From: Methylococcaceae bacterium
GTDB taxonomy: Bacteria > Pseudomonadota > Gammaproteobacteria > Methylococcales > Methylococcaceae
DNA length: 37,494 nt
NCBI GenBank assembly: GCA_004299145.1
Contig: SCQD01000088.1
Span: 1-37,494, forward strand
Direction: 5' to 3'
This document shows, piece after piece, positions 1-7,727 of this stretch. The first letter of the stretch is position 1; every line of letters begins with the position of its first letter. The notes below the pieces were generated by a model. It had not been told where the DNA came from. It ran no database searches and worked only from the letters and a program-made list of their open reading frames with translations. A program made the translations under genes and the position numbers.

Positions 1-704
1 GGGTTGAGGATGATCTGGGTGTCCTGATCGGGCCGGATGGCCTGGTCCTGGAACACGGCGTCGACCACGTGGGCGATCAGGCTGCCGCGCACGTCCAGCG
101 TGGCCCCGACGCCACCGCTTTCGTGGCCGGCGATCAGCGTCAGCGAGTGGATGCGCACCGGCGCCTGCCCCTGGAACGCCACGCCCACCTGCACCGTGCA
201 ATCGGGCGATACGCCGGGCAGCAGGCCTTCCCGGCGCGCCGCCGTCAAGCGCCGCACCAGGCGGTTGGCCAGCACGATGGGCAGGGGCAGGAACTCCGGG
301 GTCTGATTGCAGGCGAAGCCGAACACGGTCACCTGGTGGGTGTTGGGCAGGCGTTCCAGCTCCGCATCGCTCAAGCCGGTTTCGTCCACCGGCCAGCGCC
401 GGTCGGCGGGCAGTTGGTTGAAACTGGTCACCACCGTGCACTCGTCGGGGTCGAAGTCTTCTTCCCGATACCCTACTTCGGTTATCACCTGGCGCGCCAC
501 TTCGGGAATGTCGACGCTGGCCTCGGCGGCAAAGCGCGCCGCCAAAAACAACACGTTCTTGGATAAGGCGCACTCCGCCACCAGGCGGGCACAGGGGTCT
601 TGCTGCAGGTAGCGATCCAGCACGGCATCGCAAACGGTGTCGCACAGCCGGTCCGGGTGGCCGGCTGTAACCGATTCGGAAGTAAACACGAACTGCTCTT
701 TCAT
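1..704 (-). CDS. MetK-like S-adenosylmethionine synthetase, divergent, partial (3' end outside window)
   Basis: The family makes S-adenosylmethionine from ATP and methionine in the cytoplasm. About 234 N-terminal residues are visible. They start [18 protein letters not shown], which matches the family's N-terminal SESVxxGHPDK signature but with R in place of K. The visible part ends in QIILNP, the stretch that normally precedes the GxFVIGGP loop. The central GAGDQGxMFGYA loop of normal MetK is not intact: here the run is LPNTHQVTVFGFA, keeping the FG(F/Y)A end but not GDQG. The ATG overlaps the TGA of the upstream P-type ATPase gene in an ATGA, so the two are probably one transcript and translationally coupled. 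The fold assignment is firm. Whether it has normal SAM synthetase activity is uncertain, and it may be a paralogue beside a canonical metK elsewhere. Confidence 0.8.
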   Translation of the reverse strand, partial: MKEQFVFTSESVTAGHPDRLCDTVCDAVLDRYLQQDPCARLVAECALSKNVLFLAARFAAEASVDIPEVARQVITEVGYREEDFDPDECTVVTSFNQLPADRRWPVDETGLSDAELERLPNTHQVTVFGFACNQTPEFLPLPIVLANRLVRRLTAARREGLLPGVSPDCTVQVGVAFQGQAPVRIHSLTLIAGHESGGVGATLDVRGSLIAHVVDAVFQDQAIRPDQDTQIILN

Positions 705-3700
705 GGTTTTTTACCCAATTTGCTGACTTCGTTGACGAGTAGCGGCAGGCCGGCGCCTGCGGCGATGGACAGCCAATCGGCGGGGCCGATGGGCGTCAGG
801 CGCAATAAGCTGCGCAGCGGCGGAAAAAAGCCCGCGCCCACCTGGATGGCCAGCGAAGCAGCCAGGGCATTGCGCAGATAAGGGTTGGAAGCGCGGCCTT
901 CGGGATTGAACAGCCCGGTGCGCTCGGAGCGGCAACAAAGCGAGTGCAGCAATTGCCCCAGGGTCAGGGTCATGAAAGCATTGGTGCCGGCTGCGGGACC
1001 GAGGCCGGAGCGGGCCACGGTCAGACCGTAGGCGCCCAGCGCGCCGGCGGTCAGGCCCAGCGACTGGCCGATCAGCTTGCCGGCGTCTGCGCGCCGCACG
1101 ATGGGCTCGCCGGGATCGCGCGGCGGCTGGAGCAGCACGTTCTGCTCGGGCGGCTCCAGCGCCAGCGCCAGGCCGGGCAAAATGTCGGTCATCAGGTTGA
1201 TCCACAGCAGCTGCATGGGGTTCAACACCTCGCCCAGGCCGAGCACGGTGCCGAACAGCATGATTTCGATCTCGCTCAGGTTGGAAGACAGCATGTAGTG
1301 CAGGCTTTTGCGGATGTTGGCGTAAATACAGCGTCCCTGGCGGATGGCGATGATCATGGTGTGCAGATTATCGTCCTCCAGCACCACGTCGGCCACCGAG
1401 CGCGCCACTTCTGTGCCCTGGTCGCCCATGGCCACGCCCACGTCGGCGGCCTTGAGCGCCGGGCTGTCGTTGACGCCGTCGCCCGTCATCGCCACCACCC
1501 TGCCGGCGCCCTGCAAAGCCTGCACGATGCGCAGCTTGTGCGCCGGGCTGACGCGGGCGAACACCGCCGTGTGCTTGGCCAGGCTGCCCAGCACTTCCGG
1601 CTCCAGCTTGTCCAGGCCGCTGGAGTCGATGATTTCCAGCGGCTGGTCGCCGCTCAGACCCAGGCGCTTGCCGACGGAATAGGCGGTGGCGCTCTGGTCG
1701 CCGGTGATCATCACGGTGTCGATGCCGGCCTGGTGGAACTGGTCCATCAACTCGGCCATGCCGGGACGGATCTGGTCTTCCATGCCCGCCAGGCCCAGCC
1801 ACACCAGTTCCGGCAGCTTTTCCGCATCGTCCGTGCTGCCGCAGGCCACCGCCAGCACCCGCAGCGCCTGGCCCGCCATGCGGTCATTGCGCGTCAGCAG
1901 CGCGGCGCGGCCGGCTTCGTCCAGTTCCAGCAAGCGGCCGTCCACCTGGCGCCAGCGGCACAGCTCCAGCACGTCGGAAGGACTGCCTTTGACGGCGACG
2001 AACAGGCCCTCACCCCGCCCTTTGTCACCGGGCAATCCTGCCCGTTGCCCTTCGGGCGAGCAAGGCTCGACCAAATTCGCTCCCGGCGAATTTGTCCCAG
2101 AGGGAGAAGGGGACAACGTGTTCGCTTCGCGATTATTGGAATCGCCGCCATCACGCTGGTGCACCGTCACCATATAAGGCCGGTTTTCCGCCCGGTGCAC
2201 GGTGCGCACCAGCGGATTGGCGGCGCGCAATGCGACGACGTCGATGTCGGCCAGCAAGGCGGCTTCGACCAGCGCCGTTTCCGTGGGCGAGCCGTCCACG
2301 CGGATAGTCGCTCCCTGGCCGGACAGTTCCGTTTCGCTGCACAAGCTCACCACTTCCAGCAGATTCAGCAGTTCGGTTTGCTGGGTATCGGGCAGCGGCC
2401 GGCCCTCGCTGAGGAAACCATTCGAGTCCAGCGCCAGCGACAAGCCGCCGCATTCGATGGCCACCGCTTTCATGCGGTTCATGGTCAGGGTGCCGGTCTT
2501 GTCCAGGCAGATCACCTGCACCGAGCCCAGGCTTTCCACCGCCGGCAACTGGCGCACCAGCACGTGCTGGCGCTGCATGTCTTTGATCCCCAGCGCCAGC
2601 GTGGTGGTCGCCACCGCCGGCAGGCCTTCCGGCACCGCCGCCACCGCCAGGGAAATGGAAGAATTGAGCATTTGCAGCCAGCCGTAACCACGCAGCACGC
2701 CGATGCCGAACATGGCGGCGCAGATGCCGCCGCTGAGCCAGGCCAATTGCGTGCCCATGCGGTCCAATTGGCGCTGCATCGGCGTTTCCGGCGTGCGCAC
2801 TTCGCCCACCAGCGATTGGATGACGCCGATTTCCGTATTGCGCCCGGTCGCCGTCACCAGCGCCAAACCGCTGCCGCCGGTGACCACGGTGCCGCGATGC
2901 ACCATGTTGTGGCGTTCCGCCAGCGGCGCGTTTTCATCCGCCGGAAATTGATAGTGCTTGCTCACCGGCAGGCTTTCGCCGGTCAGGGCCGACTCGTCCA
3001 CCGTCAGGCGGTTGCTGGCCAGCAGGCGCGCGTCGGCGGCGATGTAAGTGCCCGGCGTCAGCACCAGCACGTCGCCCGGCACGATGTGCGCCAGCGGCAC
3101 GGCGCAGGGCTGGCCGTCGCGCAGCACTTGCGCCTGCTCCGGCGTCATCTTGCCCAGCGCGTCGATGGTGCGTTCGGCGCTGCTCTCGGTGGCGTAGCCG
3201 ATGACTGCGTTGATGAACACCACGCTCAAAATGACCACGGCGTCCGCCATGCCGCCGGTCGCCACCGACACGGCGGCGGAGATGCCCAGCATGAACACCG
3301 GCGGACTGGTGAACTGCTGGCCGAACATGGCCAGGGCCGAACGGCGCCTGGCCTCGGCCAGCACGTTGCCGCCGTAGCGCGCCAGCCGGCTGGCCGCTTC
3401 CGTCGCCGCCAGGCCTTCGCTGCCGGTTTGCAGGTTTTGCAGCAAGTCCTGCACCGGCAAGGCGTGCCAGGTCTGCTGAGCCTGTAGACCCGCCGGGGCC
3501 GCCGCCGGCAGCGGCGCGGCTTTCGAGTAGCCTTGGTGATCCCGCGAGGACGCGGCGGCTTTGACCGTGCGTTTTTTACGGCCGGGGGGCGGCTGAACGG
3601 CTGCGGTAAAACGGCGCGCCTGCGCTTCCAATTCGGCCACCAGTTCCGCCAGCGGTTGACCGTCCCGGTAGTGCACCACCACGCAGCCGGTGAGCACGTT

Positions 3701-3856
3701 GATTTTAATGGCTTCCACGTAGCCCAGGCGGGCCAGGCTGTCTTGCAGTTCGCGGCCAAAGCTCTCGCAGCGGTATAAACCGGCTACTTTAAAGCGCGCC
3801 CGGCCGGAAACCTGGGTATGAATGGGAACGACACGAGTCGGAGAGACGTTTGCCAC
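701..3856 (-). CDS. Cation-transporting P-type ATPase with N-terminal HMA-like domain (P2A-like)
   Basis: This is an inner-membrane ATP-driven cation pump. Order from the N-terminus: a small HMA-like domain (about the first 85 residues), a cation-ATPase N-terminal region, the actuator loop with TGESLPVSK, the membrane motif PEGLP, the phosphorylation motif DKTGTLTMN (Asp codon at 2503-2501), the hinge [12 protein letters not shown], and a C-terminal set of helices with [23 protein letters not shown] and the TM6 motif resemble the P2A/SERCA-like class rather than CPx heavy-metal pumps, so Ca2+ or another divalent or monovalent cation is more likely than Cu. The reading frame is open up to 4003, but its first ~33 codons are REP hairpin sequence. 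GTG at 3856 is proposed as the start, without a convincing Shine-Dalgarno. About 38 residues of repeat-derived sequence interrupt the nucleotide-binding domain. The gene overlaps the metK-like gene by 4 bases. Confidence 0.9.
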   Translation of the reverse strand: MANVSPTRVVPIHTQVSGRARFKVAGLYRCESFGRELQDSLARLGYVEAIKINVLTGCVVVHYRDGQPLAELVAELEAQARRFTAAVQPPPGRKKRTVKAAASSRDHQGYSKAAPLPAAAPAGLQAQQTWHALPVQDLLQNLQTGSEGLAATEAASRLARYGGNVLAEARRRSALAMFGQQFTSPPVFMLGISAAVSVATGGMADAVVILSVVFINAVIGYATESSAERTIDALGKMTPEQAQVLRDGQPCAVPLAHIVPGDVLVLTPGTYIAADARLLASNRLTVDESALTGESLPVSKHYQFPADENAPLAERHNMVHRGTVVTGGSGLALVTATGRNTEIGVIQSLVGEVRTPETPMQRQLDRMGTQLAWLSGGICAAMFGIGVLRGYGWLQMLNSSISLAVAAVPEGLPAVATTTLALGIKDMQRQHVLVRQLPAVESLGSVQVICLDKTGTLTMNRMKAVAIECGGLSLALDSNGFLSEGRPLPDTQQTELLNLLEVVSLCSETELSGQGATIRVDGSPTETALVEAALLADIDVVALRAANPLVRTVHRAENRPYMVTVHQRDGGDSNNREANTLSPSPSGTNSPGANLVEPCSPEGQRAGLPGDKGRGEGLFVAVKGSPSDVLELCRWRQVDGRLLELDEAGRAALLTRNDRMAGQALRVLAVACGSTDDAEKLPELVWLGLAGMEDQIRPGMAELMDQFHQAGIDTVMITGDQSATAYSVGKRLGLSGDQPLEIIDSSGLDKLEPEVLGSLAKHTAVFARVSPAHKLRIVQALQGAGRVVAMTGDGVNDSPALKAADVGVAMGDQGTEVARSVADVVLEDDNLHTMIIAIRQGRCIYANIRKSLHYMLSSNLSEIEIMLFGTVLGLGEVLNPMQLLWINLMTDILPGLALALEPPEQNVLLQPPRDPGEPIVRRADAGKLIGQSLGLTAGALGAYGLTVARSGLGPAAGTNAFMTLTLGQLLHSLCCRSERTGLFNPEGRASNPYLRNALAASLAIQVGAGFFPPLRSLLRLTPIGPADWLSIAAGAGLPLLVNEVSKLGKKP
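2007..2119. repeat. Repeat element inserted in frame inside the ATPase gene
   Basis: The stretch reads ccctcaccccgccc at one end and gagggagaaggggac at the other, with internal inverted parts (for example gcccttcgggc and ttcgctcccggcgaa). This is the look of a dispersed intergenic repeat, not coding DNA. Translated in the ATPase frame it gives a Ser/Pro/Gly-rich run ([12 protein letters not shown]...GDKGRGEG) between conserved ATPase segments VTVHQRDGG and [12 protein letters not shown]. It keeps the frame and has no stop. Element ends are approximate. Confidence 0.7.
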
Positions 3857-3903
3857 GGTAATGACCAGTTCGGGTTGATTGTCGCCGGTGGTTCTGATGT
3901 TCT

Positions 3904-4019
3904 GGTTCCCAAGCTCCAGCTTGGGAACCCTGCCTTGCAAGCTCCGGCTTGCCGGGCCGCAGGGAAGGCACGGGAAGCCGGAGCTTCCCGACTGCGTTCC
4001 CAATCAGGAGATTGGGAAC
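3904..4019. repeat. REP-like cluster of four hairpins
   Basis: There are four palindromes in 116 bases: ggttcccaagc...gcttgggaacc (3904-3929), gcaagctccggcttgc (3937-3952), cgggaagccggagcttcccg (3971-3990) and gttcccaatc...gattgggaac (3996-4019). The same families recur near 17.2-17.5, 20.0, 27.3 and 29.9 kb. Here they sit exactly where the ATPase gene should begin and where a PIN toxin gene has lost its body. Confidence 0.85.
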
Positions 4020-4118
4020 GAGCGAAACGAGCGAACGCAATTCTAGGCAGGGCGTATTGCAGTCGCGTGACATCGGCGGCGCGACGAAACTTATGCTGCG
4101 CTCACTAGCGATGGGGCT

Positions 4119-4166
4119 TACATTTGACAATGCAATCAATGCGGAGCAATCAGCAACCAGAATCAT
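4119..4166 (-). pseudogene. Remnant of a DUF3368-like PIN-domain toxin
   Basis: Immediately after the UPF0175 antitoxin, with an ATGA overlap (antitoxin stop 4165-4163, ATG 4166-4164), a frame opens with MILVADCSALIALS. This matches the N-terminus of DUF3368 PIN toxins (pattern MIVVSDxSPLIALA), including the first acidic metal ligand. Similarity stops after about 16 codons. The frame then runs into unrelated DNA and the REP cluster, where a normal toxin would continue for about 150 residues. It is therefore a truncated gene, and no toxin activity is expected. Confidence 0.65.
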
Positions 4167-4414
4167 ATCTCATCCATGCCGGCTAATTCTTCCAGCAATT
4201 CCGCCCTGGTGATATCAATAACAGGCACTTCATTTTTTTTGCATTCGGATATAAAAGTATAAACATCCATTGCCGCCAATTCCGCGGCTTTTGACAGGGT
4301 AATTTTTGCGTTTTTAAATAGCCATAGAGAATAGCTGAGGCGCATATCGTGCTCGATGTCTTTAATTGACTGTAAAACGACAAAGTCATTCGGGAGTTCT
4401 ATTGCAATTTGCAT
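4163..4414 (-). CDS. UPF0175-family antitoxin
   Basis: This 83-residue protein contains the UPF0175 pattern: a short beta-strand start (MQIAIELPND), then KNAKITLSKAAELAAMDVYTFISECKK, a helix-turn-helix-like segment that binds DNA in this family. UPF0175 proteins are usually the antitoxin partner of DUF3368 PIN nucleases encoded directly downstream. Here only the first codons of such a toxin survive, so this is an orphan antitoxin that may still regulate its own promoter. The gene is AT-richer than its neighbours, consistent with acquisition as a toxin-antitoxin cassette. Upstream (4415-4480) is AT-rich and could hold its promoter. Confidence 0.8.
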   Translation of the reverse strand: MQIAIELPNDFVVLQSIKDIEHDMRLSYSLWLFKNAKITLSKAAELAAMDVYTFISECKKNEVPVIDITRAELLEELAGMDEI

Positions 4415-4633
4415 GACTTTTTAAGACAGTGGTGAATAAAAACAAGTCCATGGGTAAACTCGGCTTGTGCTTTAGCCGCTCATGGCGGCAGCGTGGGTTT
4501 GCGGGGAGCCATGATAGCGTTTCCCGGGCCGGGTTCCCATGGGTTCACCCCGGCGGCGCGACGGCAGGCCGTCATCGAATCGTCACACCGGCATGATGAA
4601 ATTTACGCTCCGCTCACTCCCGATTCCCCAGTC

Positions 4634-5800
4634 ATGCATTCATGTCCCTCTAAAGCGGAATACGCTTGCCCGCATGCCTCGGAGCCAGCCCAGGCCGTCG
4701 GCGCAAGCAATGCGGTGCTGCTGGCCGTCGCTGACGCAGAACAACGGGCCATGCTGACCCGCTGCCTGGAAGACAAAGACATGGAAGTTACAGCAGCGGC
4801 CGACGACGGCAGCGATCTGTTTCAATTGTGCGGTCGGCACGGACCCTGGCTGCTGATCGTCGATCTGGAGCGCCTGGAGCGGCTGCACCAGGGGTTTCAC
4901 GCCTGCCGCAAACACCTCTGCCACCCGAAGATGCTGTTATTGGCGCCGCCGGAGGAACCGCACCGCACCGCCCATTATCTCGCCCTGGCGGCCGACGATC
5001 TGCTGCCCTATCCCTGCCCGGAAGCCTTGTTTCGCTTGCGCCTGAATCTGTTGCTGCGCTTCCGGCATCATCACCCGGAGACGCTGCCTTTCAGGACGAC
5101 TCGTTCCACCCCCGCATGGAGCGGCGGAACAATAGCCAGCCAGCGGGCGCCCAACATCCGCCACCTGTTCCATTCAGCCACCCCGCACGGCAACGAAGTA
5201 TTTCTGGTCGGACTAGGGCCGAAACGCGGCAAGCAGATCGTGCTGGCCGGCGACCTGAACCATTGCGGTGCATCGGCCACACAGGCCGCGTTGTGCCTGG
5301 CGCAAAACTTTACCGATGCCCTGCGCCGCCACGACGACGTCGCCGACGTGGTGCGGCTGGTGCATTATGGTTTGCTGGAAAGCCTGCCGGGCATCAGCGT
5401 GCCGGCCATGGCGCTGGAACTGGACCCCGCCAGGCAGCGCTTGAAACTGTGGAACGGCGGCCTGCCGGACGCCCTGGTATGGCGGCATCACGCGGAAGTA
5501 CTGCACCCGCTGCCGCTGCGCAATCCCCCGCTGGGCGAGGCAAGGCGTGACGTCGGCAAAGAACTGCACGAACTGCCGCTACAGCGGGATGACCGCTTGT
5601 ACCTGCACAGCGAAAGCCTGCAAACCGCCCGCCATGAGCCGGAATGGCTGAAAACCCGCCTGGCCGCAACGCCGCCACCCCAGCGCTTTCAGCGCATCCA
5701 TGCGGAACTGGAAAGCTGTCTGGCGCAAAACCAGGCGGGGCAAGACGTCATCTTTGCCGAAATCGCTCCTTTCGACCGCCGGCGCGCGCCGCGCGATTGA
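4634..5800 (+). CDS. Response regulator with C-terminal SpoIIE/PP2C-like domain, both degenerate
   Basis: The start at ATG 4634 gives 388 residues; the frame is open from GTG 4493, but the extra part does not look conserved. Residues ~20-140 fit a receiver domain: AVLLAVADAEQ with an acidic position, then LLIVDLERLE with a candidate phospho-Asp. The conserved Lys after the last strand is not there (LLPYPCPEA). Residues ~185-380 resemble SpoIIE-type PP2C phosphatases: IVLAGDLNHCGASATQAA matches the GDVSGHG region, followed by LKLWNGGLPDALV. The late metal-binding TDG motif is replaced by HSES. It was probably a signalling phosphatase of an anti-sigma/antagonist type system and may now act by binding only. 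It converges on the USP gene, with 3 bases between stops. Confidence 0.7.
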   Translation: MHSCPSKAEYACPHASEPAQAVGASNAVLLAVADAEQRAMLTRCLEDKDMEVTAAADDGSDLFQLCGRHGPWLLIVDLERLERLHQGFHACRKHLCHPKMLLLAPPEEPHRTAHYLALAADDLLPYPCPEALFRLRLNLLLRFRHHHPETLPFRTTRSTPAWSGGTIASQRAPNIRHLFHSATPHGNEVFLVGLGPKRGKQIVLAGDLNHCGASATQAALCLAQNFTDALRRHDDVADVVRLVHYGLLESLPGISVPAMALELDPARQRLKLWNGGLPDALVWRHHAEVLHPLPLRNPPLGEARRDVGKELHELPLQRDDRLYLHSESLQTARHEPEWLKTRLAATPPPQRFQRIHAELESCLAQNQAGQDVIFAEIAPFDRRRAPRD

Positions 5801-5803
5801 CAG

Positions 5804-6211
5804 TCAGTTTTCCCGCAGCGGCATCACCAGCACCGGAATCGGGCTCAGGGAAACCAGCGCCTGGGTGGTGCTGCCGACGTGGATGCCGGCGATGGCCGAT
5901 TGACGATGGCCCAATAGGATCAAGTCCACCGGACGGGCGGCGGCATAGGCAAGAATCGCCTCTTCCGCCACGCCGGCGACCACGTCGACGCCGGCAATCT
6001 CGGCATCTTGCAGCGAACTCGCCACCAGTTTCAGCAACGACGCCTTGACCTTTTCCAGCCGTCTGGCGTCGGCGGGGCGCGTTTCGACGTACAGCGCGTA
6101 AACGCTGCGCCGGCCGCCGGCGGCAAATTCGGCGGCAAAACGCGCCAGACGCGCGGAGTCCCGCTCCAAATCCAGGCACAGCAGTATCGAATGGTCACGG
6201 CTGTCTTGCAT
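5804..6211 (-). CDS. Universal stress protein (UspA family)
   Basis: This is a 135-residue single-domain USP, a cytoplasmic stress or signalling protein that in many members binds ATP. It begins MQDSRDHSILLCLDLERD and ends with GHRQSAIAGIHVGSTTQALV followed by SPIPVLVMP, which is the G-x2-G-x9-G-(S/T) nucleotide-binding pattern of ATP-binding USPs. The ATG at 6211 lies 4 bases after the stop of the antiporter gene, so the two are one operon. USP domains are often fused to or paired with cation transporters and may sense their state here. The frame is open further upstream, but that part lies inside the antiporter gene. Confidence 0.88.
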   Translation of the reverse strand: MQDSRDHSILLCLDLERDSARLARFAAEFAAGGRRSVYALYVETRPADARRLEKVKASLLKLVASSLQDAEIAGVDVVAGVAEEAILAYAAARPVDLILLGHRQSAIAGIHVGSTTQALVSLSPIPVLVMPLREN

Positions 6212-6215
6212 CGCC

Positions 6216-7439
6216 TCAAGCCTCGCGTAAATGGAGGCCGTTGTCCTGCCAGCGGCGCAACAGCGTCGACAGCAGCAACGGCACACAGATGGTGGAAATC
6301 GACGACACGGCCACCAGGGCGGAAAACAGGCCGGCGTCGATCAAACGGGCGTCGAACATCAATTGGGCGACGATGATTTCCGTGGTCAAACCAGCGTTAA
6401 CGCTGATGCCGATCAGCCAGCCTTCGTGCAGCGTCACCCGCTTGAAAGGCACCATGACCATCACGCTGGATACCTTGGCCAACAAAGCGCCGCCCAGCAA
6501 CACCAAAGTCAATTCAGGCGCTTTGGCCAAACCCCACACGTCCACGTGCAAGCCCACCCAGAAAAAAAACACCGGCGCCAGAAAACCGTAGCTGATGGAT
6601 TTGATGTCGTGGCGCGCCATTTCGCCGGTATGGCCCAGGCCGTCGAAAGCGGGCCGGGTAACGAGGCCCGCGCAGATCGCTCCGGCGACGATGCCCAGCC
6701 CGACCGAGGCGGAAATGCCGGCAAAGCCGAACAGGATGACCATGGCCAGCAAGATGAGATTACTGGTGCGGCGCGGCGCCAGACGGCTCAACCATTTCGC
6801 CAGCCAGCGGAAGGTGACGGCCACCAGGACGATGAAAGCCAGCGCTTGCAGTACGCACACCGGCAAGCGTTCCGCGCTGAACGAGGTGGGCGCGTCGCCG
6901 ATGCCTATCCAGATGGACACCAGCGCCACCATGAAGATTTCCACGATATCGTCGAGCACGCTGGAACCGATGATGATTTCGCCCATGCGGGTGCGGATCA
7001 GCCGAAACTCGTCCAGGATGGGGATGATCACCGCCTCGGCGGTGGGGATGAGGATCATGCTGATCACCAGCGACAAAACCCAGCCGTAGCCCATCCACAG
7101 CATGATGGCGGAGACCGCCACGCCGACCAGGACGATTTTTATCACGGTCAGCGCGACAATGTCCCCGCCCAGGCCCAGCATTTCTTTCAAATCGATCTGC
7201 AAACCGACGTAAAACAGCAAAAACAAAATGCCGAGCTGGCCGAGAAATTCGAATACCGGGAGATATTCCGAGCGCAACAGGTAAACGCCCAGCGGCGTGT
7301 TCTGGGCCAGCATGGCCACCAGCAGGGCGCCCAGCACGCCGGGAATGCGCACGCGCGCCAATGCGCCGGCCAGCAGGTAGGAAAGGCCGAACAGCGCGGC
7401 CAAGCCCAGCATGAATTCGCGGGTCTGCAATTCGGACAT
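6216..7439 (-). CDS. CPA2-type monovalent cation:proton antiporter
   Basis: This 407-residue protein is hydrophobic throughout, with about 12 predicted membrane helices and the Na_H_Exchanger fold. It starts with helix AALFGLSYLLAGALA, continues with LGILFLLFYVGLQIDLKEM (typical of the KefB/CPA2 group), and has a glycine-rich mid-region and an acidic VLDDIVEIFM helix that likely carries the ion-binding Asp pair. It would exchange Na+ or K+ for H+ across the inner membrane. No cytoplasmic TrkA-N/RCK domain follows; the separately encoded USP directly downstream may fill a regulatory role. The start at 7439 is supported by the compact N-terminus. Confidence 0.9.
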   Translation of the reverse strand: MSELQTREFMLGLAALFGLSYLLAGALARVRIPGVLGALLVAMLAQNTPLGVYLLRSEYLPVFEFLGQLGILFLLFYVGLQIDLKEMLGLGGDIVALTVIKIVLVGVAVSAIMLWMGYGWVLSLVISMILIPTAEAVIIPILDEFRLIRTRMGEIIIGSSVLDDIVEIFMVALVSIWIGIGDAPTSFSAERLPVCVLQALAFIVLVAVTFRWLAKWLSRLAPRRTSNLILLAMVILFGFAGISASVGLGIVAGAICAGLVTRPAFDGLGHTGEMARHDIKSISYGFLAPVFFFWVGLHVDVWGLAKAPELTLVLLGGALLAKVSSVMVMVPFKRVTLHEGWLIGISVNAGLTTEIIVAQLMFDARLIDAGLFSALVAVSSISTICVPLLLSTLLRRWQDNGLHLREA

Positions 7440-7615
7440 GAGCCATCCCAGAGAAAGCGGCGGGAAAATGTGCCGGCCATCTTATGCGCCGATTGTGACG
7501 AGTGAGTGTCACAGCGGCACTGCCCCCCGATACACTTCTGTTACGCAACTCTTACGCTGGGTGATTAAGGTGAGGTTTTTCGAAAACAACATCCTGATCG
7601 CGCCTATTGATGCAG

Positions 7616-7666
7616 GGTACGCTGTGCGTACCTTACAATGGCATCGAACGGTACGCACAGCGTACC
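7616..7666. repeat. Perfect 17-bp inverted repeat in the 7.44-7.73 kb gap
   Basis: ggtacgctgtgcgtacc (7616-7632) is the exact reverse complement of ggtacgcacagcgtacc (7650-7666), with a 17-base spacer. Each arm is also nearly self-palindromic. It lies in the 288-base divergent region between the antiporter and the giant repeat protein, 61 bases before the latter's ATG. It may be a REP-family element or an operator. Apart from this and an AT-rich stretch (7560-7600), nothing else is recognisable in the gap. Confidence 0.75.
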
Positions 7667-7727
7667 TACAGGGAAGTTGTTTCCGACCAAGCCCTAACCG
7701 CCTTGCCACGCATACCGGGAGTTCCCC

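Noticed and set aside
944-3487. 847-codon open frame on the plus strand
   Set aside because: It is antisense to the P-type ATPase, whose motifs are unmistakable; the translation is a His/Gln/Arg-rich shadow.
6231-7505. 424-codon open frame on the plus strand
   Set aside because: It is antisense to the antiporter gene; the composition is dominated by His/Asp/Gln, a mirror of hydrophobic codons.
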